A DNA stretch of 64,000 nt from Anaerorhabdus sp964386325 (GTDB lineage: Bacteria; Bacillota_I; Bacilli_A; Erysipelotrichales; Erysipelotrichaceae). The DNA is taken from positions 161,517 to 225,516 of the forward strand of contig CAYLQY010000003.1 of NCBI GenBank assembly GCA_964386325.1. Direction: 5' to 3'. The notes beneath the pieces are model-generated. The model was not told the origin of the DNA. It did no database searches and worked only from the letters and a program-made list of their open reading frames with translations. Positions 25,289 through 33,509 of the stretch are shown one piece after another. How positions within the stretch are numbered: the first letter of the stretch is position 1; each line of letters starts with the position of its first letter. A program made the translations under genes and the position numbers.

Positions 25289-26473
25289 ATGGAACAATTA
25301 TTTAGTGCATCAATAGGTACTTCTTTACGATATATAAGATTAGCAAAAGGGTATACTTTGAAAGAAGTATCAAAAGAAATTGGTATTTCAACACAATATC
25401 TTGCAGAAATTGAACGATGCGATAAATCAGTATCTTATTCTTATGTGAATAAGATACTGAAATTTTATAAAATTGATTACAAATATAATAAAGAAGATTT
25501 TTATAGTGGAAAAGAAAGACTTGAGAATTGTATTCATCAAATACTTTATGAAAATTTTGAATTTGAAGAAGAGGCTTTTAGTCTTGAGAATTTTTCGGCA
25601 GGATTTATTTATGATTTAATTGGTGACTTATTAAAAAAAGCTTTTCTTGCTCATAATTTTGATGATTTTGAATTTGCTTCTTCGCTATTTGAAACACAAA
25701 TCTTACTATTTCCAGATTTAGGTAGTTCATGTTATTACTTTGTCAAAGGACTTTATAATGAGTCTAAGAAAAAAAACATAGAGGCAAGAGAAAACTATAG
25801 TAAAGCATTGCTATTAATGGGGGAAGATAGGATGATTGAACCATTAATTCGTGCAAACTTGAGCGCTAATTACTTGAAACTCAAAAATCCTTTAGAAGCT
25901 GCTAAGGAAACAATTGTTACGATTAAAATATCACAAGAACGTGGAATATTTAAATTAGCTACAATAATGAATATGAACTTGGGGATTGTGTTTTGTTATT
26001 TGAAACAACATCAAGAAGCAATTAAGCAGTTTGAAAGAACATTGGTAATCGCTAAAAGATGTAAATTCAAAGACATAGAAGAAAAAATTAGTATTAATAT
26101 GTGTTTAGCAACACTCTGTTTAGAAAAATATAAAGATGCAGCACAAATGGCGAGAGAGCTTCAAAAAAAATATCCAGAATACACTGAACTTGAATTTTCA
26201 TTTGTTTTTTCTAATTTAATGCAAGGAATTTCAGTTCAGTATAATAAGAATTCTAGGTTATTGAAAACTCATGTCAAATGCATTAATTTAATTAGTAATC
26301 ATGCAAGTAAAGAGGTAGATGTTTTGTATGATGAGTCTTTAAAAATCTTGAAAAGTATAGAAGATGATTACTTTTTAAAACTGGTTCTATTAAGAGCACT
26401 TATCAATATTTTTGAAAAAAAGAAAAACTATGATAAAGCATTTACTCTTCTTAGTTATTATCAAAACACATAA
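25289..26473 (+). CDS. HTH-TPR regulator of the RRNPP/Rgg-like type
   Basis: The 394-residue protein has an N-terminal Cro/C1-type HTH (about residues 8-62), with LRYIRLAKGYTLKEVSKEIGISTQYLAEIE. A long all-helical region from about 120 to the end shows repeated TPR-like units, such as ARENYSKALLLMG, EAIKQFERTLVIAK and YDKAFTLLSYYQ. Rgg, PlcR and PrgX proteins have this form and bind small peptides. Directly downstream lie a 31-residue peptide gene and an ABC exporter. The gene follows the glp operon by 20 bases, with GGGAG 10 bases before the ATG. It probably controls the peptide promoter; whether it senses that peptide is unproven. Confidence 0.82.
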   Translation: MEQLFSASIGTSLRYIRLAKGYTLKEVSKEIGISTQYLAEIERCDKSVSYSYVNKILKFYKIDYKYNKEDFYSGKERLENCIHQILYENFEFEEEAFSLENFSAGFIYDLIGDLLKKAFLAHNFDDFEFASSLFETQILLFPDLGSSCYYFVKGLYNESKKKNIEARENYSKALLLMGEDRMIEPLIRANLSANYLKLKNPLEAAKETIVTIKISQERGIFKLATIMNMNLGIVFCYLKQHQEAIKQFERTLVIAKRCKFKDIEEKISINMCLATLCLEKYKDAAQMARELQKKYPEYTELEFSFVFSNLMQGISVQYNKNSRLLKTHVKCINLISNHASKEVDVLYDESLKILKSIEDDYFLKLVLLRALINIFEKKKNYDKAFTLLSYYQNT

Positions 26474-26495
26474 TCACAAGATTTTAAGCAGAATT

Positions 26496-26540
26496 TTACA
26501 TAGTTATTGTATTCATATGTAAGTATAGTAATGGTACATA
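26496..26540 (+). promoter_or_regulatory. Operator-like array upstream of the lanthipeptide-like gene
   Basis: Three related half-sites, TACATA at 26497, TATGTA at 26516 and TACATA at 26535, are each exactly 19 bases apart. The first pair extends to a 7-bp inverted repeat TTACATA / TATGTAA. They fill the 82-base gap between the regulator and the peptide gene. A possible -10 TATAGT (26524-26529) falls between sites 2 and 3. Binding by the HTH-TPR protein is inferred. Confidence 0.5.
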
Positions 26541-26555
26541 TGAAAGGAGAATACT

Positions 26556-26651
26556 ATGGAAGAATTATTATCTTTACAAGCACTTGAGTTGAGTGAAAAT
26601 ACTTCACCAGAATTTATTAGCTCCTTGAGTATATTTTGTGGTAATAAGTAG
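26556..26651 (+). CDS. Putative class III lanthipeptide precursor (31 residues)
   Basis: The peptide begins MEELLSLQALELSE, containing the I/L-x-x-L-Q leader motif (Leu4 to Gln8) recognised by class III LanKC synthetases and close to the ILELQxLEV leaders of labyrinthopeptins. The core end has SSLSIFCGNK, in which Ser22, Ser25 and Cys28 form the Ser-x2-Ser-x2-Cys pattern that becomes labionin; SapB carries a very similar SSLSI stretch. The acidic leader argues against a SHP-type pheromone. AGGAG lies 6 bases before the ATG. It stands between an HTH-TPR regulator and a LanC-like fragment plus ABC exporter. No full-length synthetase is present in the window. Confidence 0.68.
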   Translation: MEELLSLQALELSENTSPEFISSLSIFCGNK

Positions 26652-26677
26652 GCAATAGATATTCTATTGCCTCTTTT
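26650..26677 (+). terminator. Hairpin attenuator/terminator after the peptide gene
   Basis: AGGCAATAGA (26650-26659) and TCTATTGCCT (26663-26672) pair perfectly over 10 bp with a 3-base loop, followed by CTTTTAAT. The stem includes the last two bases of the peptide stop codon. Such hairpins between lanA and the biosynthetic genes let the peptide be made in excess; this role is inferred. Confidence 0.75.
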
Positions 26678-26693
26678 AATAGTTAACTAACTA

Positions 26694-27020
26694 ATGAATA
26701 ATTTACTTTATAAAGATGAAATTTATTATTTTGATTTAATCAAACATAAATGCGACAAACATTTATTTTATACATTTATAAAAGAAAAATTACCAGAAGA
26801 CTGGTCTATAAAAATATTGGAAATATATCTACAATGTAGACCAAATGACTTTTGGTCATCAAGTGATGAATTACATAAATGTTCTTATGATTATGCAACT
26901 GGATTAAAAGGAGTTTTGAACTTCTTAGAACGTTTAGATAATATTGCACTAGGCAGAAGGTTCTTTTTAGATGAAATTATTGAGGCAAATAAATATGAAA
27001 AAAATATTACTGAAATTTAA
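26694..27020 (+). CDS. Short protein resembling joined ends of a LanKC lanthipeptide synthetase (possible internal deletion)
   Basis: The 108-residue protein has an N-terminal part (about 1-42, MNNLLYKDEIYYFDLI to KLPEDWSI) that recalls the opening of class III synthetases, where a Tyr-rich start and an LP-x-x-W-x-I segment come before the lyase and kinase domains. The C-terminal part (about 43-100, with YDYATGLKGVLNFLERL and RRFFLDEI) resembles the last helices of a LanC-like cyclase. Kinase, lyase and the zinc ligands of the cyclase are missing. Normal LanKC proteins are about 800-900 residues. It could be the scar of an in-frame deletion, an assembly collapse, or a small stand-alone protein. 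It overlaps the exporter gene by 26 bases. Confidence 0.5.
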   Translation: MNNLLYKDEIYYFDLIKHKCDKHLFYTFIKEKLPEDWSIKILEIYLQCRPNDFWSSSDELHKCSYDYATGLKGVLNFLERLDNIALGRRFFLDEIIEANKYEKNITEI

Positions 27021-28584
27021 ATTTGAATTTATATTAGTATTAATTCTTGCGTTAGTTTCATCAATGTTTAATGTTTTGGCGGGATACCAACTTAGTTTTC
27101 TTTTAAATGCTGCAGTGAATAATTCATTGCTTGAATTATTTAGAAGTAGCATACTTATTATCATTACATGGTTATCTTTCTTGGTTTTTAACGCATTAAG
27201 AAAGAATAGGAATTATTGGTTAAGATGTAAGATTAATAATGAATTAAGAGAAAATCTTGCTAAAAACATCTTTGAAATGAAAAATGAAGAGTGGATAAAA
27301 CAAGATTTTTCAAAATGGCTAGGTAGTTTTACAAGTAATATAGAAATAATAGATAATCAAGTATGTGAATCTATCTTTGATTTATTGTTTAATGCGTTTT
27401 CATTGTTATTATCATTTGTTTTTCTTGTTAAAATTCACTATACAGTTGGAATTATAGCACTTGTATTATTTATCTTGATTTCGATTATACCGAGATTATT
27501 CTCTAAGAAACTTGAAGATTGTTCAGCCAATATAAAAAGTGCTAATGAATTGTTGACAACAAAAATAACGAATGAACTAACGTGCAGATTTGAATACGTT
27601 TTATATAATATGAAGGAATTGTTTAGTCAAAAGATAGTAGATAGTTCAAAGGAGAATGAACAAATCAAATATGATTATACAAAGATGTCTACATTTTCGA
27701 TGTCAATCATACAATTTGCAAGTATCTTCTCACAGCTTATATTGATATTAGTTGTTGCACTCTATTCTATGTATCAGATTTGTTCAGTTGGAGACATTCT
27801 ATCTGTTGGTAATTTAGCGGGTTCATTTATGAATGGTTCATCAAGCGTTATAAGTGATATGATGCTTTTGTTGTCCAATAAACATCATGTAAGTTCAATT
27901 ACTTCTGTTGTACCTGAAGTTCATCATTCGAGGAAGCAAGTCATTCAAGAAATAGTTGTTGATAATTTAACGAAAATCTCTATTGGTGATTATGAAGTTA
28001 AGTATTCAAAAACTAAGTTTAAAATTGAAAATAATGAAAAGATATTAATAAGCGGTAAGAGTGGTTCTGGTAAATCCACTCTAATGAAATCAATATTTCT
28101 ATACGATTTGGATTATGAAGGTATTATTCAAATAAATGGTGTAGATAGAAATACTTTGTCATATTTTTCATGGATAGATGATATTTCTTATATTGATCAA
28201 AATGTACACATCTTTGAAGGTAGTTTATTTGATAACATAGTTTTAGAGGAAAAAGGAGATAAAGACATTGTGCAATTGTTGATTGAACAATTAGACTTAA
28301 TGGATCTTTTTAAAAAGTGTGGTTGTGATATTAATAGTCCACTATTGAATAATAGTAATACATTATCAGGTGGTGAAAGACAAAAAATTGCACTTGCAAG
28401 AGCTTTGTATTCAAACCGGAAAACATTAATATTAGATGAGTCTACTTCTGCAATAGATAGTACTTCATCAAATAAGATATTAGAGTATATTCTATCTCAA
28501 AAAGACTTAACAGTAATGCTTATCACACACAAAATTGGAGATGATTTATTGAATAAGTTTGATGATGTGATATACATAGATTAA
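26995..28584 (+). CDS. ABC exporter (membrane and ATPase domains fused), putative LanT
   Basis: The 529-residue protein has an N-terminal ABC type-1 exporter membrane domain with about six helices (about residues 10-300). An ATPase domain follows with Walker A SGKSGSGKST, signature LSGGERQKIALARAL, Walker B TLILDESTSAIDS and switch His in LITHKI. No C39 leader peptidase is present, as in class III lanthipeptide exporters. It most likely exports the 31-residue peptide. The ATG at 26995 follows GAGG with 9-base spacing; an in-frame ATG at 26971 inside the previous gene is an alternative. A terminator follows at once. Confidence 0.85.
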   Translation: MKKILLKFKFEFILVLILALVSSMFNVLAGYQLSFLLNAAVNNSLLELFRSSILIIITWLSFLVFNALRKNRNYWLRCKINNELRENLAKNIFEMKNEEWIKQDFSKWLGSFTSNIEIIDNQVCESIFDLLFNAFSLLLSFVFLVKIHYTVGIIALVLFILISIIPRLFSKKLEDCSANIKSANELLTTKITNELTCRFEYVLYNMKELFSQKIVDSSKENEQIKYDYTKMSTFSMSIIQFASIFSQLILILVVALYSMYQICSVGDILSVGNLAGSFMNGSSSVISDMMLLLSNKHHVSSITSVVPEVHHSRKQVIQEIVVDNLTKISIGDYEVKYSKTKFKIENNEKILISGKSGSGKSTLMKSIFLYDLDYEGIIQINGVDRNTLSYFSWIDDISYIDQNVHIFEGSLFDNIVLEEKGDKDIVQLLIEQLDLMDLFKKCGCDINSPLLNNSNTLSGGERQKIALARALYSNRKTLILDESTSAIDSTSSNKILEYILSQKDLTVMLITHKIGDDLLNKFDDVIYID

Positions 28585-28602
28585 TTTTTTATGATAAACA
28601 GT

Positions 28603-28627
28603 AGGTAGAATTTAATTCTACCTTTTG
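28603..28627 (+). terminator. Terminator of the peptide/exporter operon
   Basis: AGGTAGAAT and ATTCTACCT inverted repeats are followed by TTTTG, 18 bases after the exporter stop. Confidence 0.75.
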
Positions 28628-28707
28628 TTATCTTCACATAAAGTTCAAGCAGTTATCATGTAATTTCCATGGAGGAGGAATAGAGTTAAGTAAAGGAGGA
28701 ATTATCT

Positions 28708-29403
28708 ATGAAAATTCAACCTAGTATAAATCAAATCGAAAAGAAGTATATTTTAAAAGAAGTGCAACTAAGAAAATTCATGAACGTTATTTCTAATAAA
28801 ATAGAGGAAGATGAACATTTTAAATATACTGTCTATAATATTTACTATGAACCTGTAAGTTCTGACTTAATTTCAAAAGCATTTAAACAAAACAATTATA
28901 CACAACGAATTCGTTTAAGAAGTTATGGAATACCCCGTGTAAATGATCCAGTTTATATTGAAATAAAAGAGAAACAGCATGAATATACATCAAAAGTACG
29001 ATGTGAAATGAGTTTAGAAGAAGCCTATGAATTATTGTGGGAACAACATGAATGTGGTGATAATCAAATTGATGAACTGTTACGTAATTGCGGATTAATT
29101 CCCAAGTTGTTTGTAGGGTATGAAAGAGTTGCGTATTGTAGTAAATTTGATCCTCAGGTTAGAATTACATTTTCGATGAATATACGATATCGTTATGAAG
29201 ATTTCAGACTGTGTGATTTAGTAGAAAATAGACGACTTTTTAATGAAGAGACATACCTATTAGAAATCAAAGGTGAAACGATTCCTATGTGGCTTAAAGA
29301 AGCTCTTAAAGAAGCAAACTGTATATCGCTGACAGATCACAGAGTCAAGCGAACTTTTAAGAGTATTGAAGAACGTCTAAAACTATCAAATAATCTAATT
29401 TAA
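28708..29403 (+). CDS. VTC-domain protein
   Basis: The 231-residue protein has the VTC (polyphosphate polymerase-like) tunnel-fold signatures. QRIRLRSYG and YIEIKEKQHEYTSKVR carry the basic residues and Glu of the phosphate-binding strands, followed by KLFVGYERVAYCSK, QVRITFSMNIRYR and LLEIKGETIPMWL. In yeast Vtc4 this fold makes polyphosphate from ATP; bacterial relatives are often near CotH or DUF4956 genes, absent here. AAAGGAGG precedes the ATG. It is a single gene after the exporter terminator; whether it is catalytic is uncertain. Confidence 0.85.
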   Translation: MKIQPSINQIEKKYILKEVQLRKFMNVISNKIEEDEHFKYTVYNIYYEPVSSDLISKAFKQNNYTQRIRLRSYGIPRVNDPVYIEIKEKQHEYTSKVRCEMSLEEAYELLWEQHECGDNQIDELLRNCGLIPKLFVGYERVAYCSKFDPQVRITFSMNIRYRYEDFRLCDLVENRRLFNEETYLLEIKGETIPMWLKEALKEANCISLTDHRVKRTFKSIEERLKLSNNLI

Positions 29404-29472
29404 AGATTGCGATAGAACTATAATTTCAAGGGGTTTTATGCTATTCTATTTCTAAAGAAAAGAGGTAGGAAT

Positions 29473-30495
29473 ATGCGATTTGGAGTTGTAGGAACTAATT
29501 TTGTATCAGACTTTTTCATGAATGGTGCAAAAGAGGTAGCGGAATGTGAAGTAGTAGCTGTATGTAGTGGTCGTAAAGAAAATGCGATTAAATTTGCAGA
29601 GAAATATCAAATTCCATTAGTATTTGATAACTATATTGAAATGATTGAGTCAAAAGAGATTGATGCGATTTATTTAGCTGTACCTAATAGTCTTCATTAT
29701 GAAATTACGTGTGAATGTATAAGAAGAGGTATTCCAACGCTTACAGAGAAACCATTTGCATCTAATTATAATGAAGCGAAACATATGATTGAATTAAGTA
29801 AAGAGTATAAAACCTATTTACATGATGGATTAATTCCAATGTATACCGATAATTTTCAAATTTTAAAAGACAATCTACATTTAGTAGGTACAGTTCGTCG
29901 TGGTGTGTTTGTGTTTGGAAAATATTCATCTCGTTATGATGCTTACTTAAGAGGAGAAAATCCAACAACATTTAGAAAAGAATTATGCAATGGTTCATGC
30001 ATGGATATTGGTGTTTATGCAATTGGTGATGCTGTTGCGCTATTTGGTAAACCGAAGAAGGTAATCGCAACGGGTATTCTATTAGATACCGGAGTAGATG
30101 GATTAGGTTCATGTACACTTATTTATGATACGTTTGAAGTATGTATTCAACACTCAAAAATTACTGATACTAAAATCATTTCAGAAATACAAGGTGAAGA
30201 AGGTACTATTCAAATTGATATGCCTAGTCGTATGGATGGTATGTGGTTTTATCCAAGAAATCCTGAAAGAGCAGGTATGCATAAAATTGATGACAGTGGA
30301 AAAGTGTTGTTATCTAAACCTAGTCAAGAAGGATTTGCTTATCAGTTAAGAGATTTTATTGATAATGTAAAAGAAGGCAGACCTGAATCTTTAAAACTAC
30401 CTCATCAAATGACATTAGATATTATGGAAGTTTTAACAGAATGCCGTCGTCAAATGGGTGTTGTTTATCCATGTGATGAAAAGGAGATTGGATGA
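29473..30495 (+). CDS. Gfo/Idh/MocA-family oxidoreductase
   Basis: The 340-residue protein has an N-terminal Rossmann fold with FGVVGTNFVSDFF and the family motif LTEKPFASNYNEAKHMI (about residues 94-110) carrying the conserved Lys. The C-terminal beta-sheet domain includes GSCMDIGVYAIGDAVALFG. Members are NAD(P)-dependent dehydrogenases or dehydratases of sugars and cyclitols. The substrate is unknown. It overlaps the amidohydrolase gene by four bases (ATGA), so the two act in one operon, perhaps on the same compound. Confidence 0.9.
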   Translation: MRFGVVGTNFVSDFFMNGAKEVAECEVVAVCSGRKENAIKFAEKYQIPLVFDNYIEMIESKEIDAIYLAVPNSLHYEITCECIRRGIPTLTEKPFASNYNEAKHMIELSKEYKTYLHDGLIPMYTDNFQILKDNLHLVGTVRRGVFVFGKYSSRYDAYLRGENPTTFRKELCNGSCMDIGVYAIGDAVALFGKPKKVIATGILLDTGVDGLGSCTLIYDTFEVCIQHSKITDTKIISEIQGEEGTIQIDMPSRMDGMWFYPRNPERAGMHKIDDSGKVLLSKPSQEGFAYQLRDFIDNVKEGRPESLKLPHQMTLDIMEVLTECRRQMGVVYPCDEKEIG

Positions 30496-32045
30496 GAACG
30501 TTGCTTAAGAATTGTGTCATTCATGGAAGTGATGCAGACGCAATCTTATTGAGTGATAATAAAATAGCGCAGATTGGATGCTATGATGATTTAAAAAATC
30601 ACATGGATGAAAGTATCGATGTTGAGCAAGGAATAATCTTACCGGGTTTTAATGACTCGCATATGCATCTTTTGGGAGTAGGAAATTTTGTATCTTCTTT
30701 ACAACTTCAAGATTGTCGTTCTGTAGAAGCTGTTTATGATTTAGTTAAGACTTCTTATGAAAATAAAAATACTGGTGAATGGATTGTAGGTAGAGGATGG
30801 AATCAAGATAATTTTGATGATGTTAAGTTTCCTACAAAAGAAGACTTGGATAAGATTACAATGGATAATCCGATTTGTTTAACGCGTTGTTGTGGACATG
30901 TGGCAGTATGTAATACAAAAGCATTAGAACTAGCCAAGATAACAAAAGAAACAAGAGTTAGTGGCGGAGATATTGAATTTGAAACGGGATTAGTGAAGGA
31001 AATGGCAATAGAACTAATTCATCATGCGTTTCCACCATTAACAAAAGATGATTTGAAAAAACTTATTATCAAAGGAATGGAAGAATGTAATCGAAATGGT
31101 ATTACATCAATTCAAAGTGATGATTTTGTTTCATTGACGAAAGACTATCATTTACCTTTAGAAGCATTTCGTGAATTAAGCGAGGAAGGGAAATGTACTT
31201 GTCGGATTAATGAACAATGTCAATTTATCGTACTCGATGATTTAAAGATGTTTGTGGCAGAAAAACAACTTACAAATAAAGGGAATGAGATATTTAAATT
31301 AGGACCTATTAAGGTTGTAGGTGATGGCTCATTAGGTGCTAGAACAGCATTGATGTCTTCACCATATGCGGATGCGAATACTTGTGGTATGGCGAATTAT
31401 ACCCAAGAAGAATTTGACACATTTGTGCAAATGGGCGAAGAACTGGGTATGGGAACAATTATCCATACTATTGGTGATGGTTGTTTAGATATGGTCTTAA
31501 ATAGTTTCGAAAAATATGGTACACCAGGTAATCCGCATCGTTCGGGAATAGTTCATGTGCAAATTACCCGCGATGATCAATTAAAGAAAATTGCAACATG
31601 TAAACTGCATTGTTATATCCAAAGCTGTTTTATTGATTATGACTGTCGTATTGTTGAAAATCGTGTTGGGCAAAAGGCAGAAACGTCGTATGCGTTTAGA
31701 ACATTGATGGAAACAACGACGATATCAAATGGTTCAGATTCACCAGTAGAACCATTAAATTGTTTGAAAGGTATTGAATGTGCAATAACAAGAAGTACGC
31801 TTGGATGTGAACATCCGTATCGTTTAGAAGAAGCGTTAACAATTGAACAAGCAATTGATAGTTATACAAAGAATGGTGCTTATGCATCGTTTGAAGAGAA
31901 TATTAAAGGAAAACTTGAGGTAGGGATGTTAGCGGATTTTGTCGTTTTAGATCACAACCCTTATACTACAAAATCAACGGAAATTCATAATATTCAAGTG
32001 AAAATGACGATTTTTGATGGAAAAGTAGTTTATAAGAAGGATTAG
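30492..32045 (+). CDS. Amidohydrolase family protein (YtcJ/LAF3 type)
   Basis: The 517-residue protein has the amidohydrolase-3 pattern. The metal-site HxH is in GFNDSHMHLLG (about residues 52-62), WIVGRGWNQDNF follows, then VVGDGSLGARTALMSSPY, the metal ligand region HTIGDGCLDMVL, SDSPVEPLNCLKGI and the late LEVGMLADFVVLDHNP. YtcJ-like enzymes hydrolyse amide, carbamate or related bonds with one or two metal ions; the substrate is rarely known. AAGGAG lies within the end of the preceding oxidoreductase gene. Confidence 0.9.
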   Translation: MRTLLKNCVIHGSDADAILLSDNKIAQIGCYDDLKNHMDESIDVEQGIILPGFNDSHMHLLGVGNFVSSLQLQDCRSVEAVYDLVKTSYENKNTGEWIVGRGWNQDNFDDVKFPTKEDLDKITMDNPICLTRCCGHVAVCNTKALELAKITKETRVSGGDIEFETGLVKEMAIELIHHAFPPLTKDDLKKLIIKGMEECNRNGITSIQSDDFVSLTKDYHLPLEAFRELSEEGKCTCRINEQCQFIVLDDLKMFVAEKQLTNKGNEIFKLGPIKVVGDGSLGARTALMSSPYADANTCGMANYTQEEFDTFVQMGEELGMGTIIHTIGDGCLDMVLNSFEKYGTPGNPHRSGIVHVQITRDDQLKKIATCKLHCYIQSCFIDYDCRIVENRVGQKAETSYAFRTLMETTTISNGSDSPVEPLNCLKGIECAITRSTLGCEHPYRLEEALTIEQAIDSYTKNGAYASFEENIKGKLEVGMLADFVVLDHNPYTTKSTEIHNIQVKMTIFDGKVVYKKD

Positions 32046-32096
32046 AATTGAAATTGATTGAAATAGCGATGTAAAATAATAGAGGAGGATAAAGCA

Positions 32097-33467
32097 ATGA
32101 AAACAGTATGGGAAAAATTAAGTAATGCAGAAACTAAAGCATTGTTTGATTTTAATGAAGGATATAAAAAATATCTAGATGCAGGTAAAACAGAAAGAGA
32201 ATGCGTAACTGCCGCAATACAGTTAGCAAAGAAAGCAGGATTCAAAGATTTCAATGCAATGAAATCAAAAAAATGTAAAGCAGGAGACAAAGTTTATTTT
32301 GTAAATAAAGAAAAAAGTATTTGTTTATATGTAATTGGTACTGAGCCATTAGAAAATGGATTAAATGTATTGGGTGCACATATTGATTCACCACGAATTG
32401 ATTTAAAACAAAATCCGATTTATGAAGCAGATGGTTTAGTTTTATTTGAAACACACTATTATGGTGGTGTAAAGAAATATCAATGGGTTGCTCAACCAAT
32501 GGCTTTACATGGTGTTGTATGTAAAAAAGATGGAACAGTAATAACTGTTGCGATTGGTGAAAAAGATACTGATCCAGTTGTAGGAATTAGTGATTTATTG
32601 ATTCACCTTGCTCAAGATCAACTATCAAAGACAGGTAATAAAGTAGTTGAAGGAGAAGATTTAAACTTATTGGTTGGATCAATTCCAGATACAAAAGCTA
32701 AAGATGATAAAGTTAAAGCCAATATTCTTAGATTATTAAAAGCTGATTATAATATTGAAGAAGATGATTTCATTAGTGCAGAACTTGAAATCGTTCCAGC
32801 TGGAAAAGCAAGAGATTATGGATTAGATCGCAGTATGGTTATGGGATATGGACATGATGATAGAGTATGTGCATATACATCATTAATGGCTATTCTTGAC
32901 ATGAAAAAACCTAAACGTACAAGTTGCTGTATTCTGGTAGATAAAGAAGAAGTAGGTTCACAAGGAAATACTGGAATGCAATCACGTTTCTTTGAAAATA
33001 CAATTGCAGAATTATTAGATGCAACAGGTACATTCACAGATTTAAAATTAAGAAAAACATTCACAAATTCAAAAATGTTATCAAGTGATGTATCAGCTGG
33101 TTTTGATCCTAATTATCCAAGTGTATATGAAAAGAAAAATACCGCATTCTTAGGAATGGGTTTATGTTTAAATAAATATACAGGCTCTCATGGTAAGGGT
33201 GGCTGTAATGATGCAAATCCAGAATTTATTGCAGAAATTCGTCAAGTATTTGATAATGCAAAGGTTCAATTCCAAACATCAGAGCTTGGAAAAGTTGATC
33301 AAGGAGGCGGAGGTACAATTGCTTATATCCTTGCGAACTTGAACATGGAAGTTATTGATGCTGGTGTAGCTGTTCAAAATATGCATGCACCATATGAAGT
33401 AGTTTCAAAAGCAGATGTTTATGAAGCTTATCGTGGCTATAAAGCATTTTTAGAAAAAATTAAATAA
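32097..33467 (+). CDS. M18-family aminopeptidase
   Basis: The 456-residue zinc exopeptidase has the M18 motifs. GAHIDSPRIDLKQNP carries the first HxD ligand, YGHDDRVCAYTSL has the bridging Asp, and DKEEVGSQGNTG holds the catalytic Glu pair. SSDVSAGFDPNYP and YTGSHGKGGCND follow, and the late His is in NMHAPYEV. Bacterial M18 enzymes remove acidic or general N-terminal residues from cytoplasmic peptides and form large oligomers. GGAGGATAAAGC precedes the ATG. It is separated by 51 bases from the amidohydrolase and ends before a hairpin. Confidence 0.95.
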   Translation: MKTVWEKLSNAETKALFDFNEGYKKYLDAGKTERECVTAAIQLAKKAGFKDFNAMKSKKCKAGDKVYFVNKEKSICLYVIGTEPLENGLNVLGAHIDSPRIDLKQNPIYEADGLVLFETHYYGGVKKYQWVAQPMALHGVVCKKDGTVITVAIGEKDTDPVVGISDLLIHLAQDQLSKTGNKVVEGEDLNLLVGSIPDTKAKDDKVKANILRLLKADYNIEEDDFISAELEIVPAGKARDYGLDRSMVMGYGHDDRVCAYTSLMAILDMKKPKRTSCCILVDKEEVGSQGNTGMQSRFFENTIAELLDATGTFTDLKLRKTFTNSKMLSSDVSAGFDPNYPSVYEKKNTAFLGMGLCLNKYTGSHGKGGCNDANPEFIAEIRQVFDNAKVQFQTSELGKVDQGGGGTIAYILANLNMEVIDAGVAVQNMHAPYEVVSKADVYEAYRGYKAFLEKIK

Positions 33468-33475
33468 AGAAATTG

Positions 33476-33509
33476 ACTCTAGGGTTATATAATGACCATA
33501 GAGTTTTTT
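33476..33509 (+). terminator. Terminator of the M18 gene
   Basis: ACTCTA (33476-33481) and TAGAGT (33499-33504), extended by GGT/ACC, form an imperfect stem followed by TTTTT. The ATG of the next small frame lies inside it. Confidence 0.6.

Noticed and set aside
26556..26651. Reading the 31-residue peptide as a SHP/PapR-type pheromone precursor
   Set aside because: Such pheromones start with a basic, hydrophobic secretion signal. This peptide starts with an acidic helix carrying the LxxLQ motif and ends with Ser/Cys residues, so a lanthipeptide precursor fits better. Sensing by the HTH-TPR protein is still possible.
26652..26993. A full LanKC gene broken by a single frameshift
   Set aside because: There are only about 340 bases between the peptide gene and the exporter, far too few for about 2.5 kb of synthetase. 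A large deletion, not a point frameshift, would be needed.
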